A stretch of 64,000 nucleotides of DNA from Rhopalosiphum padi (Eukaryota > Arthropoda > Insecta > Hemiptera > Aphididae), in assembly GCF_020882245.1 (NCBI RefSeq), contig NC_083599.1:53904748-53968747 (forward strand), read 5' to 3'. Shown in pieces: positions 62,735 to 64,000 of the stretch. The notes beneath the pieces were generated by a model. The model made no database searches, was not told where the DNA came from, and worked only from the letters and a program-made list of their open reading frames with translations. The stretch's first letter is position 1. Every line of letters starts with the position of its first letter. A program made the position numbers and the translations under genes.

Positions 62735-64000
62735 TGTTTATGATGAAATTATGTTTATACAAAGTACCATTGTAGTATTATTATTGTCTAGATTCTAGAT
62801 TATTATAATAATACATTTTTTGTAGTAGTATCCTCCAGTCTTTAGAAGGTACTATTTAAAAAACGTCTATGAGTGTAAAATTTTAAACCATCAAATACTT
62901 TCAACAAAGTAAATGCACCTACTAAAAGATATTTTTTTGTGTACAATTACCAATCAATTAATTTTTTATTATATATTTTATTTATTTTTTATACATTTTT
63001 ATTAGGGCTAAACAATAAATGTACAACAATTGATTGATGGTTTTTCTTTTTACATAATCAAGAATGAAAACGGTTACTAAAATTTGTATAAGCATTTCAT
63101 TTAACATAATATTCAATATTTTTTTTTTGTATTTATATAATACAATACATACGACAGTATCATCAGCACTTGGCGTAAAGCAATAGGTATTTGTTATTTT
63201 TAAAATAAATAATTATAACTATAAATTGAAACAAATTTTAGTCCTACAGAACTGATAATAATAATAATTTTTAAAAAATTGTTCTTTATTATACATACTA
63301 TGTATGGTGTTACATCACGACTAATACGTTATGATATTCGAGCCATTTTAACATTTTTAGGTATTTTGTTTACCTACATTAAACTACATTTTAATATGAT
63401 ACAGGTTATGTAATTATGGTTTAAAATATTTTAATTATATAAATATATATATATATTATATGTCTTTACATACACAATATATTATATGTATATATATCAA
63501 TGTACAGAATTGTAAACAATATACCTATTGTAAAAATGCTTACATTATACTTAATGGTGTTATAATATCTAAACGATAAAAAAGGACTATAACATACACT
63601 ATGATTACACTATTTTTAAGGTCACGTTTGTTAAAAATCTTAAAAATGAAAAATTTGATTCATGTGAAATTTATTTAAAGAAATATTATTACATCATAAA
63701 ATAATAAACTTATATAATTGCTTTTAACAAACGCACCTTAAAGAAAAATTTACAAGTTCATACTGCACAGCATGGGTATAACTTTTTCAGGATATTAACA
63801 AATATTGTCTACATGACTACAGTAAAAAAAAAAATACACATTTATATATATATATATATTAATATTAATCTATCGACATACTTAATTCATTTTTTGTTTT
63901 TGTGTAATGCTAAAGCAATGTCACTGGTGAAGTCTGATAACCTTTTATTATTATTGTACTAAAAATTGTTATTAATTAATATTGTTAAAAAAAAAGTATT
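62735..64000. other. NEK 3' flank and AT-rich sequence
   Basis: The first part is presumed 3' UTR of the kinase gene. Dinucleotide TA runs occur at about 63445 and 63845. No further gene recognised. Confidence 0.45.

Noticed and set aside
1..64000. tRNA, rRNA, snRNA, Y RNA or CRISPR array
   Set aside because: I looked for B-box-like GGTTCGANTCC motifs, tRNA-like folds and regularly spaced direct repeats on both strands and found none I could support. A covariance-model search would be needed for a firm negative.

Overview
This is an AT-rich (very roughly 25 to 30% GC by eye), intron-bearing animal nuclear genome window. The spliced gene content (eIF1, a short NEK-type kinase, a Ro60/TROVE protein) and the repeats, which resemble those I associate with aphid genomes (short hAT-type elements starting CAG, foldback elements, decayed non-LTR retrotransposons), suggest a hemipteran, most likely an aphid. 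The species call is inference. I see no bacterial or phage-like genes, tRNA, rRNA or CRISPR.

Layout. 1-2118: a foldback repeat split by an internally deleted hAT transposon (525-2060) with 15-bp terminal inverted repeats and a near-perfect 8-bp target duplication. 2930-5511 (minus): an unrecognised three-exon gene for a Gln/Lys-rich protein with four 26-residue tandem repeats and a long coiled coil. 5512-12000: gene-poor, with foldback and other small elements. 12028-13443 (minus): one small ORF and a candidate two-exon gene tail. 17765-21090 (plus): a complete nine-exon Ro60/TROVE gene encoding 608 residues. 21196-36800: a transposon graveyard with three-deep nesting, several LINE reverse-transcriptase remnants and miniature elements. 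40667-42835 (plus): complete three-exon eIF1 gene (110 residues). 42836-49500: gene-free, repeats. 50205-62734 (plus): complete five-exon NEK-family protein kinase (299 residues), with introns full of repeats. 62735-64000: nothing recognised.

The three well-supported genes are unrelated housekeeping or regulatory genes: RNA quality control (Ro60), start-codon selection (eIF1) and mitotic or microtubule kinase signalling (NEK). I see no sign that they form one system. The most informative observations are the degenerate metal-binding site in the Ro60 vWA domain, the poor AUG context of eIF1 (the known autoregulatory signature), a 13-residue catalytic-loop insertion in the kinase, the tandem-repeat coiled-coil gene, and a well-resolved series of nested transposons. 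Exon boundaries were placed by hand from GT/AG sites, reading phase and family alignment; no transcript data were available.
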